From assembly GCA_044228285.1 (NCBI GenBank), contig JBGAVD010000001.1:62001-126000 (forward strand): 64,000 nucleotides of DNA. The letters run 5' to 3'. Positions 55,659-64,000 of the stretch are shown piece by piece. The notes below the pieces were generated by a model that ran no database searches, was not told the origin of the DNA, and was given only the letters and a program-made list of their open reading frames with translations. This DNA is from JBBATK01 sp044228285. GTDB lineage: Bacteria > Bacteroidota > Ignavibacteria > Kapaibacteriales > NICIL-2. A program made the translations under genes and the position numbers. Numbering within the stretch: position 1 is the first letter of the stretch; the number at the start of each line of letters is the position of its first letter.

Positions 55659-56767
55659 AATTAGGTCCGTCGAGTTTCACCTGTAGTCACATTCACATCA
55701 AGTGTATTCTTTGCCTGAGACGCGATGAATCGCGTCTCTACAAGGGCATCATGTATCGCGCGCGCCGAAGGCGCAGATTGATTGTCGGGATTTTGTAGAG
55801 ACGCGATTCATTGCGTCTACACACACGGCGGACACCAGCATGACGCATATCAATGCGATGAACCCCGCCTGACACGCTTCAATCCTGAACTTCAACGCCA
55901 CGCAATCTCCAGTCACATTAGGTGTATTCTTTGCCTGAGACGCGATGAATCGCGTCTCTACAAGATGCCGTTTTTGCACAAGCGCCGAAGGCGCGAAACA
56001 ATCGATGGGATGGAGTAGAGACGCGATTCATCGCGTCTACACACACGACGGACACCAGCATGATGCATATCAATGCGATGAACCCCGCCTGACACATCAT
56101 ACTGAATGTCTACGCAACGCACTATCACATTGATAACAGGTGTATTCTTTGCCTGAGGTGTAGGTGTATTCTTTGCCTGAGACGCGATGAATCGCGTCTC
56201 TACTGTGCATGTTAGCAAGGGAGTAGGAAGGAGAGTTATGTGCAGCACAAAGCGTAGCAATGCGACCAAGGTTACACCAGAATACACAACCAGTAGAGAC
56301 GCGATGCATCGCGTCTCCACACCTGACGAACACCAACCCGACGAACACCATCCTGACGAACACCAACCCATCGGACAGAAGACAATTGGACACCAACACG
56401 AAGGACATCAACACGTCCAACACTTGAACAACCAACCTCATCACACGTTCGTCCTGCACGCCTGAGCAACGCATTATCACATTCATAACAGGTGTATTCT
56501 TTGCCTGAGACGCGATGAATCGCGTCTCTACAAGGGCATCGTGAATCGCGCGCGCCGAAGGCGCAGATTGATTGTCGGGATTTTGTAGAGACGCGATTCA
56601 TCGCGTCTACACACACGGCGGACACCAGCATGACGGATACCAAAACGACGGACACCAGCATGACGCATACCAAAGCGATGAACACCAGCGTAAACGCAAA
56701 GAGCCCTATTCGTAGAATAGGGCTCTTTGCCAGTGTTGCGCAGAACTGTGTTCTCGCTTGTTACATA
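55659..56767. repeat. array of eight REP-like palindromes in four inverted pairs
   Basis: GAGACGCGAT/ATCGCGTCTC palindromes occur at 55717-55738, 55795-55820, 55937-55958, 56015-56040, 56179-56200, 56296-56317, 56507-56528 and 56585-56610. Odd copies are preceded by TGTATTCTTTGCCTGA; even copies are inverted and preceded by GTA, so successive pairs face each other like BIMEs. Pair spacing is about 78 bp except for the third (117 bp). Each pair is followed by stretches with ACACACGGCGGACACCAGC and related text. Reading frames through the array are repetitive and not considered genes. The 55795 copy has one mismatch in the stem, the 56296 copy has GC in the loop. Confidence 0.88.
56696..56730. 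terminator. 15-bp stem terminator-like hairpin before ctpA end
   Basis: GCAAAGAGCCCTATT (56696-56710) pairs perfectly with AATAGGGCTCTTTGC (56716-56730) around a 5-base loop, about 40 bp past the ctpA stop on the minus strand. The arm sequence ends in TTT on either strand, so it can serve as a bidirectional terminator, with a short T-run. Confidence 0.75.
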
Positions 56768-58384
56768 TTAGTTCAAGTGTGCAATGCGCATTGCTTCTGG
56801 GAAGAGGCTGATTGCTTTGAGAAGTTGCTTGTCAGACTTTACAAAGCAGCACATGAAACCGTTGGTGCCCCAGATGCCGTAGGCGACGCGGCCTTTGAGT
56901 TCGGTGAGAACGAAGTCTTCATCTTGTTCAAACAGTTTGTCGTCCCACTGAATTCCTTTTGACTTTGCTAAGGCCTTCACACCATCGAGCATTGTATTGT
57001 CTACTTTGAAATCGCGGACAAATTGTTGCATTGTAGGATACTTTGTACGAATGCTTGGTCCGTGTTCCTTCATGTAGGTGCTGACGACATACTCTTGGAA
57101 AACGTTCTTAGCACGTAGTTCGCGACTAAACTTATTGACAGTGTCGGACTTTACGATGTAATCAGGAGTGATGCCCCCACCGCCCAAGACCTTACGGCCA
57201 CCAAGAGTTTTGAATACCGGACGTGACGTGTCTTTGGTATCTACGTTGTGCGAAATGTTGTCGCCCTCTTCACCCTCTTCACGACCCACACCTTGATAAT
57301 ACTTGGTTTTGTCTTTGTAGTTCCGTTGAATGGTACGTCCTGACGGAGTGTAATAGCGAGAGATAGTGAGGCGGAATGCCGAGCCATCGCCGAGATCAAA
57401 TTGTTTTTGAACCAGACCTTTACCGAAGGATGTTTCGCCAACGATCAAACCGCGATCAAGGTCCTGTACAGCACCTGATACGATTTCGCTTGCTGATGCA
57501 GAGCCGCCGTTGATGAGAACGATAAGAGGGAGCTTCTCGAATTCATCGCCGCTTGCTGAGTATTTGACTTCTTCGAACTCAGGGCGACGACACTTTGTGT
57601 ACACTATTTTGTGTCCGCCTTCTAAGAACTGATCAGCAATAGTGGTCGCTTGCTCCATATACCCACCAGGGTTGCCTCGCAAGTCAAGAACTAACTTCTT
57701 CATTCCTTCGCCGCGCAGCTTGCGTGCAGCTTCGAACACTTCAGAAGCTGTAGTAGCAGAAAAGCGATTGACTGAGATGAAACCAACATCTCCGCCTTCG
57801 ATCATGAAAGAAGCAGATACGGAGTAGAGTGGGATTTTGTCGCGTGTAATGGCAAACTCAAGATTCTTCGACTCTCCTTCGCGCTTGATGCTCACTGTGA
57901 CCAGTGTACCCTTCGGTCCACGAAGTTTCTTCGGAACATCTTCCCTGGTAAGGCCAATAGCGCTTTGACCGTCGATCTTGACGATTTTATCTCCAGCCAT
58001 GATTCCCAACGCTTCGCTCGGTCCGCCGTTGATAGCAGTAACGATGGTGATGGTGTCGTGCACTACGTCGAACTCAACACCAATACCATCAAAGCTTCCT
58101 TTGAAATCCTCATCAACTTTTTGCATCTCCTTCGCAGAGATGTAAACAGAGTGCGGATCGAGTTCACCAAGCATACCTTTAATGGCTGCTTCTGTGAGCT
58201 TTTGAGTGTCAACATCATCAACATAGTTCTTTGATGCCATGTTGAGTACCTGGTTGAACTTGGCAACCTGATCGTAGATGTTGTCGCCACCGATGAGGCG
58301 AGGACCAACCAAAGTGCCTACTGCCACGCCGCCCAACACCAAAGCTGAGATGAGGAGGAGGGAGAAAATGCTGAGTTTTTTCAT
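56768..58384 (-). CDS. ctpA: S41 family C-terminal processing peptidase
   Basis: A 538-residue periplasmic serine protease with an N-terminal membrane helix (about 5-27) serving as anchor or signal. The PDZ domain is at about 90-175 (GSFDGIGVEFDVVHDTITIVTAI; IMAGDKIVKIDGQSAIGL). The tail-specific protease core follows, with DLRGNPGGYMEQA, the nucleophile region GGSASASE at 293-300 and the general-base Lys322 in GETSFGKGLVQ. This Ser-Lys dyad is complete. Family enzymes trim or degrade proteins by their C-termini in the periplasm. The C-terminal 120 residues (about 420-538) are a helical extension seen in Bacteroidota members. Confidence 0.95.
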   Translation of the reverse strand: MKKLSIFSLLLISALVLGGVAVGTLVGPRLIGGDNIYDQVAKFNQVLNMASKNYVDDVDTQKLTEAAIKGMLGELDPHSVYISAKEMQKVDEDFKGSFDGIGVEFDVVHDTITIVTAINGGPSEALGIMAGDKIVKIDGQSAIGLTREDVPKKLRGPKGTLVTVSIKREGESKNLEFAITRDKIPLYSVSASFMIEGGDVGFISVNRFSATTASEVFEAARKLRGEGMKKLVLDLRGNPGGYMEQATTIADQFLEGGHKIVYTKCRRPEFEEVKYSASGDEFEKLPLIVLINGGSASASEIVSGAVQDLDRGLIVGETSFGKGLVQKQFDLGDGSAFRLTISRYYTPSGRTIQRNYKDKTKYYQGVGREEGEEGDNISHNVDTKDTSRPVFKTLGGRKVLGGGGITPDYIVKSDTVNKFSRELRAKNVFQEYVVSTYMKEHGPSIRTKYPTMQQFVRDFKVDNTMLDGVKALAKSKGIQWDDKLFEQDEDFVLTELKGRVAYGIWGTNGFMCCFVKSDKQLLKAISLFPEAMRIAHLN

Positions 58385-58650
58385 ACAACGAGAGAAGGAA
58401 AAAGTATATGGTAGTGCTTAGACGCCAGATGTGATAGACTATTATGGAGAATGATGGAGAAAGAAGCAAAGAACTCGTTAGGTGCCTGCAGAGAACAGGC
58501 ACTGAACTGAGTTTTTGTGTCTTTCCTGCCAACTAGACCATTAGAACTGCCCCAAAGGTGGGCAAATCCGATAGTAACTAGATCGACACTTCGGCGACAA
58601 AGATAAATAGCAGCCAGACTGTGGAACTGCTCTTTGATGTTAGCAAAATG
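58385..58650. other. intergenic region, nothing recognised
   Basis: A 266-bp gap between two minus-strand genes holds no clear hairpin or small gene. The ctpA promoter must lie here. Confidence 0.4.
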
Positions 58651-59217
58651 CTAATTCTTTGGTTTGTCTGCGTTGACTGGAGCAGAGGGTTGCGACTGCT
58701 GATCCTGCATAGCTGCGCCAGCTGCTTTGGGATTTCGGACGTAGACTCGGTACACGAAGCTAGGGGTAGTGGCGTTGCTTTCAACATTGAACTCAATCAT
58801 ACTGAGCGAGTCCTTGAGGGCTGACGTGTTAATGCGAACCAATACATCCGCCAGCTCCATTGGCTTCACGGGGTTGCTCATTACGGTTGCTGAAGCGCAA
58901 CCGCAACTTGGCTTGATAGCGCTCAGTCGTAATGGAGCGTTACCACGATTGAGCAGCTTTATCTTGGTTTGCAGCCATTTTGTTGAATCGATGGTCAGTT
59001 CTAAGACTGGAGGCACAAAGGCGATTTGGGCTCGCCCATTCATACCGGCTGAACTATCGACCGAGCTCACACTTTCGCTCTGCCCGGGCGAAGTTTGTCC
59101 GGGATTCACGAGCACACTCGGCATCACATTAGGCGAGCCTGTGCTGCTCTGCTGAGCGCTGCAAAGTGAACTGAGCGAGATGAGTATTCCGAAAAGGACG
59201 ACGTAGACGTTTCGCAT
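58651..59217 (-). CDS. DUF1573 domain protein, secreted
   Basis: A 188-residue protein whose start at 59217 opens the signal peptide MRNVYVVLFGILISLSSLCSA. The DUF1573 Ig-like domain spans about 65-165, with the family hallmark KLLNRGNAPLRLSAIKPSCGCASA, the conserved Cys-Gly-Cys. The extra C-terminal tail is Ala/Gln/Pro-rich. DUF1573 domains are beta-sandwiches common in Bacteroidota periplasmic proteins; their function is unknown. The gene is isolated, 266 bp from ctpA on the same strand. Confidence 0.88.
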   Translation of the reverse strand: MRNVYVVLFGILISLSSLCSAQQSSTGSPNVMPSVLVNPGQTSPGQSESVSSVDSSAGMNGRAQIAFVPPVLELTIDSTKWLQTKIKLLNRGNAPLRLSAIKPSCGCASATVMSNPVKPMELADVLVRINTSALKDSLSMIEFNVESNATTPSFVYRVYVRNPKAAGAAMQDQQSQPSAPVNADKPKN

Positions 59218-59931
59218 GGTTGAAGAGCTGTAAGGTTGATCATTGCTCACGTTCACATTGACACTTCTTGTTCTTCGACGCGATGTAACCAGAGTAGAAG
59301 GTCAATGCACGGACTCGACACGATTGGTGACGAAAAAACTAGAGACTACAAAACTAGAGAATCACTAGTCAGAAAGCACCTCGGCAAGTGTGCAACTCCA
59401 GTTCGTTGATCCAACGGCAAGAGCAGTGCAAAGCTCTTCGTCGAAAACAGTGGTGCATTAGTGAACTAGCTTTGAGACTCGTTATCTGCCAGAAACGATG
59501 ACGACTGAGTGTAGCCTTAACGCGATTGTGAAAGGAGCGTCCTGTTCTTCCTTCGTACCTATGTGGGAGCTGAGCAGTGCCCGCACATGAGGGTTTTTTC
59601 TGGGGTGTGGCGCAGTACACAGGTGTATCAGCCTGTCTTTTAACCCTAGTTGGCTCGACAAACACATCGGTTCTGCTTGTGAGCTCTTAGAGATGCTTTT
59701 TATCAAGGCTGCCTTTCAGGCAGCCTTAGCTTCGAGACAAGAGATATCTGGTTTGGATGTGCTGAAGAGTTGGAAGCCGAAGGAGCTCGCCTGCACGCAG
59801 TGCAGCTGAGTAAGAAAAATCTCTTGACGGCGCAATCCTAGCCATGGAGCTGAGTATGGACCGTAGGGGCACAAGGCCGTTTGTGCGCAATCACTGAGAA
59901 GCGAAACTCCAGTCGCAGTGCGGCATGAGAG
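59218..59931. other. intergenic region with hairpin
   Basis: About 710 bp. A 10-bp perfect stem AAGGCTGCCT/AGGCAGCCTT with a 3-base loop lies at 59705-59727, preceded by TTTTT on the plus strand but not followed by T on either strand. No gene with recognisable features was found. Confidence 0.55.
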
Positions 59932-60594
59932 CTAGTGCTTCTTAAGCTTCTCTTTGAACACCTTTTGGAACTTCTCAACTTTTGGTTTAATAACGAAGCT
60001 ACAATAGGGCTGTGAGCCATTCTCATTGAAGTAGTTCTGATGATAGTCCTCAGCAGGGTAAAAAGTGCTGATGGGTGCGATTTCCGTGACGACTGGGTCA
60101 GGCCAGACCTTCTGCTCATTCAGTTCCTTCTTGTACTTCTCTGCGGTAGCTTTTTGAGCATCGGAGTGGAAGAAAACAACAGAGCGGTATTGAGTGCCCA
60201 CGTCGTTGCCCTGCTTGTTCAGAGTAGTTGGGTCATGGCTTTGCCAGAAGACCTGCAGAAGCTCGTCGTACGTGATTACTGAAGGATCGAAGACAATCTG
60301 GCAGACTTCAGCGTGGCCAGTTGTGCCGGTGCAGACCTCTTTGTAAGAGGGATTGGAAACAGAGCCTCCGCAGTATCCGGAGCGAACCTGTTGCACTCCA
60401 TCCAGTTGTTGAAAGAGTGCTTCGACGCACCAGAAGCAACCTGCGCCGAAGGTAGCTGTATCAGAAGATGATTGCATAGAACCCGTTGGTTGTTGATGAA
60501 GAGCTGGAACACGCTGCTCGGTCTGCTCTGCTCGAGCGCAAGAAAAGAGGCTCAAGAGGAGCACGAGGGCAGGAGTGTAAGGGAGAATGTTCAT
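59932..60594 (-). CDS. msrA: peptide-methionine (S)-S-oxide reductase MsrA, exported
   Basis: A 220-residue enzyme repairing oxidised methionine in proteins. The catalytic motif GAGCFWCVE places the nucleophilic Cys at 53; RSGYCGG, TGHAEVCQIVFDP and the C-terminal HQNYFNENGSQPYC follow as in the family. An N-terminal hydrophobic segment (about 8-20) ends LFSCARAE, with a possible lipobox Cys at 19, so it is probably a periplasmic lipoprotein rather than cytosolic. Resolving Cys candidates are in the C-terminal region. No msrB is adjacent. Confidence 0.93.
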   Translation of the reverse strand: MNILPYTPALVLLLSLFSCARAEQTEQRVPALHQQPTGSMQSSSDTATFGAGCFWCVEALFQQLDGVQQVRSGYCGGSVSNPSYKEVCTGTTGHAEVCQIVFDPSVITYDELLQVFWQSHDPTTLNKQGNDVGTQYRSVVFFHSDAQKATAEKYKKELNEQKVWPDPVVTEIAPISTFYPAEDYHQNYFNENGSQPYCSFVIKPKVEKFQKVFKEKLKKH

Positions 60595-60925
60595 AGTTCA
60601 ATGTACGAAGAGATCAAGAGAGAACCGCAGGCTTATCGTGAAGCTGGGGTAGGAGACGACTATGCAGGCGAGTTCGTGGATGGAATCTGTGGAAGGGGTT
60701 GAACAGGCTGTCTAGGAAGCGAAGATGCTCACGTGTTCGGGCTGTGCACTTGAAAGGAGAGAAAGCACGCTCTAGCAGCATTCAAGAAGAGGGTATGACT
60801 CATTTGCATTATGACTTTTATTCAGGCTCGCGGAGATGGCTTCTATATCCACCTGACAGATGACAGTTCCTTCGTATCTTTGCGTCTGCGTCTGTACTTT
60901 CCACGATAATTCGACGACCTTCCCC
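60595..60925. other. divergent intergenic region, msrA / carA
   Basis: About 330 bp that must hold both promoters. I see no leader peptide, pyrimidine-responsive attenuator or riboswitch that I can support. Confidence 0.45.
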
Positions 60926-62059
60926 ATGTACACACCAGCAGTACTAGCACTTGAGAACGGAATGATTTTTCACGGTTATGCGTTTGGAGATCCAAAGGCA
61001 GAGGCCAGGGGTGAGATAGTTTTCAATACTGCGATGGCCGGGTATCAGGAAGTGCTTAGTGACCCTAGTTACAAAGGGCAAATCGTCACGTTTACCTACC
61101 CTCACATAGGCAACTATGGCGTTAACGAGCAAGACATGGAATCCGCTATCGTTCAAGCTGAAGGTTTGGTTGTAGTTGAATATTCAAAGCACTATTCAAA
61201 TTGGCGAGCGACCCAGTCATTGGGCGACTACTTAGCTCGATTAGGAAAAATCGGCATCGAAGGTATCGATACGCGCCAACTGGTTCGTGTTCTGCGTTCA
61301 GAGGGTGCGATGCGTAGTATTGTGAGTACCTCGACCGAGAGTACAGAACAGTTGGTAGAACGAGTTCGAGCATTGCCATCCATGGAAGGTTTGGATTTGT
61401 GTCCGCTTGTAAGCACCAAAGCAGTCTATACCTATGAACCAAATCGCAGCGAGGGAGATCTTTTAAGCGATTCCTTGCCGATTAACAAGAAATTCAAAGT
61501 TGCTGCCCTTGATTTCGGTATCAAGAACAATATCTTACGTCGACTCGAGTATTACGGCTGTCAAGTTCAGGTTTTCCCAGCCCAAACATCCGCTACAGAG
61601 CTCTTAGCATCGGGAGCGGACGGGTACTTTCTATCGAACGGCCCGGGCGACCCAGCGGCAGTGCATTATGGAATTGAGACAGCAAAGGCCTTAATTGATT
61701 CAAAAAAGCCTGTTTTTGGCATTTGTTTAGGACATCAAATCCTTGGTTTAGCTTTTGGAGCCAAGACCTACAAGCTCAAGTTCGGGCACCGTGGCGCTAA
61801 TCATCCCGTAAAGAATCTACAGACCGGAAAAATCGAGATTAGCTCTCAAAATCACGGTTTTGCGGTTGATATTCAGACCTTGCCGGCGGAACTTGAGGCA
61901 ACCCATATCAACTTAAACGACAATACCTTAAGCGGTTTCCGGCACAAAGAACTCCCAGTTTTTTGCGTGCAATACCATCCCGAGAGTTCTCCAGGACCTC
62001 ATGATTCCGACTATCTTTTCCAGGATTTCTGCTCAGCAATGCAGAACTCGGCTATCTAG
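60926..62059 (+). CDS. carA: carbamoyl-phosphate synthase small subunit
   Basis: A 377-residue glutaminase subunit supplying ammonia to CarB for arginine and pyrimidine synthesis. The start at 60926 (MYTPAVLALENGMIFHG) fits the family; an upstream in-frame ATG adds 22 residues without homology. The N-terminal CPSase_sm_chain domain has GEIVFNTAMAGYQEVLSDPSY. The class I glutaminase domain has the catalytic Cys in GICLGHQILGLAFGA and His-Glu in VQYHPESSPGPHDS. carB is not adjacent: the next features are tRNAs. Confidence 0.96.
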   Translation: MYTPAVLALENGMIFHGYAFGDPKAEARGEIVFNTAMAGYQEVLSDPSYKGQIVTFTYPHIGNYGVNEQDMESAIVQAEGLVVVEYSKHYSNWRATQSLGDYLARLGKIGIEGIDTRQLVRVLRSEGAMRSIVSTSTESTEQLVERVRALPSMEGLDLCPLVSTKAVYTYEPNRSEGDLLSDSLPINKKFKVAALDFGIKNNILRRLEYYGCQVQVFPAQTSATELLASGADGYFLSNGPGDPAAVHYGIETAKALIDSKKPVFGICLGHQILGLAFGAKTYKLKFGHRGANHPVKNLQTGKIEISSQNHGFAVDIQTLPAELEATHINLNDNTLSGFRHKELPVFCVQYHPESSPGPHDSDYLFQDFCSAMQNSAI

Positions 62060-62130
62060 TCGCCACCCATCATTTCATTTTTTCGCTTGCCAGAATCCTT
62101 CTTTGCGCTATTTTAGCGGGCTAATATCCC

Positions 62131-62212
62131 GGGCAGGTACCTAAGTGGCTAACGGGGGCAGACTGTAAATCTGCTGTCATCGACTTCGGCGGTTCGAATC
62201 CGTCCCTGCCCA
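62131..62212 (+). tRNA. tRNA-Tyr (GUA)
   Basis: An 82-nt cloverleaf: acceptor GGGCAGG/CCTGCCC with discriminator A, anticodon GTA in CTGTAAA, a long variable arm of the type II class, and T-loop GGTTCGAATCC. CCA is not encoded. Confidence 0.95.
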
Positions 62213-62525
62213 CAGCATATTCGCCATGCACTGCTGCGGACTTGTTGTGAATGCAAAAGACCGAGCAACAGTGTTTGTGCGATACGATCTATGAAAACGG
62301 AATTACGACGGAAGCTGATCAGTAGGTCAACCGACGCTATTGAGCAGTGTATGTGAATTTTGTGTTGAGCGAAAGCATGGTTGATGAAACATCAACAGCT
62401 CAGTGAAGTTCCAACGTGGCAGAGCTCTTATAGGCTGAGTAACTGAGTATTTGATTATCTGAGTACCGAGAGATAGCAGAGAAATAGTGACTACAGAGTT
62501 GAGTGTCTGTGGAATGTTTGTGTAT
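62213..62525. other. spacer between tRNA-Tyr and tRNA-Gly
   Basis: About 310 bp with no gene, hairpin or promoter I can support. Confidence 0.45.
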
Positions 62526-62597
62526 GCGGGAGTAACTCAGTGGTAGAGTCACAGCCTTCCAAGCTGTTGGTCGCGAGTTCGAGCCTCGTCTCCCGCT
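62526..62597 (+). tRNA. tRNA-Gly (UCC)
   Basis: A 72-nt cloverleaf: acceptor GCGGGAG/CTCCCGC with discriminator T, anticodon stem ACAGC/GCTGT around CTTCCAA giving anticodon TCC, T-loop GAGTTCGAGCC. Confidence 0.95.
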
Positions 62598-63204
62598 CAA
62601 CATCTACCTTGCAAGCTTTGGTAATGTTTTTCGTACGTAGTGCTTATTGAGCAAGGGCTCGGAAGCAACGATGAAAAGAGAAAGTTTGGAGATTGGGATG
62701 AACGGAATTCAGTCTTGCTTTACCAGAATCGTAAGCGATTCATTGGATAAGCAGAATTGGAATCCAGACCGACACAAGCCGCGGGCTTCGTAGCAATTCG
62801 GCGATGGACACAGGTTCATCGGGTTGTTTGAAAGAAGAAAAAAGTGACTGTGCGACAAGAGTAGTTTCGGGCAGTTGATTCGGTTGATTCGTTGAAGCTG
62901 TCTGGCGAGAAGGTTCGTAGGTGTTTGAGTCCACTGTTTGAGCTTGAACACGACGAAAGCGAATGCAGGCACTTTTTGAAAGTAGTTCGGTCTTTGACTT
63001 TGCTCGCTGTTTTTTTAGCGGGTGTAAGAGCGAGGTACGAACGAGGTTGTGACGTTAGAGGTCTTGGTTGCAAAGCGCATTTTCTCAGTTACTCATGTTT
63101 TTCGTGAGTGCTGCTAAAATGAAGGATGCGAAAGGCACTAGCTTATAGCTTTGAAATAAGTTTGAGAAAAGCAATCATGAATAGGTGTCGGGAAACATCC
63201 CTTT
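62598..63204. other. spacer of 607 bp inside the tRNA cluster
   Basis: No gene is recognised; short frames on both strands lack support. This is long for a tRNA-cluster spacer. Confidence 0.5.
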
Positions 63205-63276
63205 GCGGGAGTAGCTCAGTGGTAGAGCATCAGTTTCCCAAACTGAGGGTCGCGGGTTCAAACCCCGTTTCCCGCT
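63205..63276 (+). tRNA. tRNA-Gly (CCC)
   Basis: A 72-nt cloverleaf: acceptor GCGGGAG/TTCCCGC with discriminator T (one G-T pair), anticodon stem TCAGT/ACTGA around TTCCCAA giving anticodon CCC, T-loop GGTTCAAACCC. Confidence 0.93.
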
Positions 63277-63286
63277 CAATACGGTT

Positions 63287-63359
<73 letters not shown>

Positions 63360-63366
63360 CGAGGAT

Positions 63367-63439
63367 AGGGGTGTAGCTCAACTGGTAGAGTAGCGGTCTC
63401 CAAAACCGTTGGTTGCGGGTTCGATTCCTGCCGCCCCTG
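63367..63439 (+). tRNA. tRNA-Trp (CCA)
   Basis: A 73-nt cloverleaf: acceptor AGGGGTG/CGCCCCT with discriminator G, anticodon stem GCGGT/ACCGT around CTCCAAA giving CCA, T-loop GGTTCGATTCC. It ends only 25 bp before secE. Confidence 0.95.
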
Positions 63440-63464
63440 CTCAAAAACATATGAAAGGTTTGAT

Positions 63465-63659
63465 ATGATTATCGATGACATAAAACTGTTTTTCAACGAC
63501 GTCTCGAAAGAGATGAAGAAAGTTACGTGGCCAACACGCGAGCAGCTTCGTGAGTCGACCATCGTTGTGGCAGTGACTTGTGTGTTGATTTCGGTCTTTG
63601 TATTCGTGGTGGATATCATCATGAGTTCGGGTATGAATTTCATCTACAGCAAGTTTTAA
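63465..63659 (+). CDS. secE: preprotein translocase subunit SecE
   Basis: A 64-residue protein of the short, single-helix SecE type. The amphipathic N-terminal helix carries the conserved FFNDVSKEMKKVTWPTREQL, and one membrane helix spans about 30-57. It clamps SecY in the inner-membrane translocon. It lies between tRNA-Trp and nusG, the usual order. Confidence 0.95.
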   Translation: MIIDDIKLFFNDVSKEMKKVTWPTREQLRESTIVVAVTCVLISVFVFVVDIIMSSGMNFIYSKF

Positions 63660-63661
63660 CC

Positions 63662-64000
63662 ATGGGAACTGTCGTACCAGCTCAAACACCAAAATGGTAT
63701 GCATTGCGTACCTACACCGGGCATGAAGCCAAGGTGAAGACGGCGTTGGAGCAAGAGATCAAGCGCTACCCTCATCTAGAGGGCAAGATCATTAATGTGA
63801 TTATCCCTGAGGAAACAGTTTTTGAAGTGCGAAACGGCAAGCGTCGTCAGCGAGTAAAGAACTTTCTTCCGGGCTACATTATGATTGAAGTTGCCTTAGA
63901 TAAGAAAGTGCATGATATAATCACCAGTTTGCAAGGGGTAGTTGGTTTTCTTGCAGCGAATGCAAAGTCAGAGCCTCAGGCACTGCAGCCGGATGAAGTG
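63662..64000 (+). CDS. nusG: transcription termination/antitermination protein NusG, 5' part
   Basis: The ATG two bases after the secE stop opens a frame of 113 codons that runs off the window. The NGN domain is recognisable from KWYALRTYTGHEAKV and the elongation-factor-like VKNFLPGYIMIEV. NusG couples RNA polymerase to ribosome and Rho. The C-terminal KOW domain is beyond the edge. The start is set by context and family. Confidence 0.95.
   Translation, partial: MGTVVPAQTPKWYALRTYTGHEAKVKTALEQEIKRYPHLEGKIINVIIPEETVFEVRNGKRRQRVKNFLPGYIMIEVALDKKVHDIITSLQGVVGFLAANAKSEPQALQPDEV

Noticed and set aside
55749..56685. Several short frames within the REP array giving repeated peptides such as MNRVST
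   Set aside because: They are translations of the palindromic repeats themselves in several frames and do not resemble proteins.
59705..59727. Intrinsic terminator
   Set aside because: The stem is perfect, but no T-run follows it on either strand, so it is listed only as a hairpin.
62709..63073. Minus-strand frames in the tRNA spacer
   Set aside because: Overlapping frames with Ser/Leu-rich, motif-free products and no start signals.

Overview
The window reads as an ordinary chromosomal stretch of a Gram-negative bacterium of the Bacteroidota/Chlorobiota (FCB) group. A TonB-dependent receptor carries an N-terminal carboxypeptidase-regulatory-like domain and is followed by a DUF4249 lipoprotein. 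At least five secreted proteins end in a type A sorting domain of the type IX secretion system (T9SS). The tRNA-Thr/tRNA-Trp/secE/nusG block is also typical of the group. The moderate GC content and the mixture of Chlorobi-like and Bacteroidetes-like traits would fit Candidatus Kapabacteria or a close relative, but that is inference from gene content, not from a marker-gene tree.

Layout. 1-3.3 kb: DUF4249 lipoprotein (cut by the window edge) and its TonB receptor. 3.3-4.9 kb: gene-poor DNA with a 39-bp perfect inverted repeat, then a four-helix-bundle-suffix protein. 4.9-6.6 kb: ettA. 6.6-11.7 kb: a MacA-like adaptor, LolD/MacB-like ATPase and two FtsX-type permeases on the minus strand, followed by a tandem array built from the last codons and terminator of the final gene. 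11.7-15.6 kb: a long gene-free stretch, a DUF2795 protein, a small pore-like membrane protein, a lipoprotein and an alpha/beta hydrolase. 16-20.1 kb: a CocE-like T9SS-exported hydrolase and a GT-C/TPR membrane protein. 20.4-27.4 kb: pstS, comM, leuS and holA. 27.8-31.4 kb: an M16 peptidase pair. 31.4-32.2 kb: hairpins and a 106-bp tandem repeat. 32.4-34.3 kb: two T9SS-type proteins. 34.5-41 kb: an MlaE-like permease, pta, a PNGase F-like secreted enzyme, an Nfu scaffold and an Mrp ATPase. 41.3-46.3 kb: two large T9SS-exported proteins. 46.5-50.9 kb: HpnE and HpnA homologues, a CPBP membrane protease and a PAP2 enzyme. 51-55.7 kb: rimO, two unknown small genes, an ECF sigma factor and a fused anti-sigma/beta-barrel-like protein. 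55.7-56.7 kb: an array of REP-like palindromes. 56.8-62.1 kb: ctpA, a DUF1573 protein, msrA and carA. 62.1-64 kb: five tRNAs, secE and the start of nusG.

How the genes work together. Much of the window serves the envelope: TonB import, a MacAB/Lol-type exporter, T9SS cargo, a lipid-transport permease, polyterpenoid-type lipid genes, and an ECF sigma switch whose partner appears to reach the outer membrane. The rest is housekeeping (translation, replication, Fe-S assembly, acetate and pyrimidine metabolism).

No CRISPR array, prophage, transposase, restriction system or known defence system is visible. The less usual items are the repeat families (tail-plus-terminator array, REP pairs, 106-bp array, 39-bp inverted repeat), the sigma/anti-sigma-barrel pair, the absence of tuf from its usual place between tRNA-Thr and tRNA-Trp, and several conserved-looking proteins of unknown function. 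I did not find a clearly new multi-gene system.
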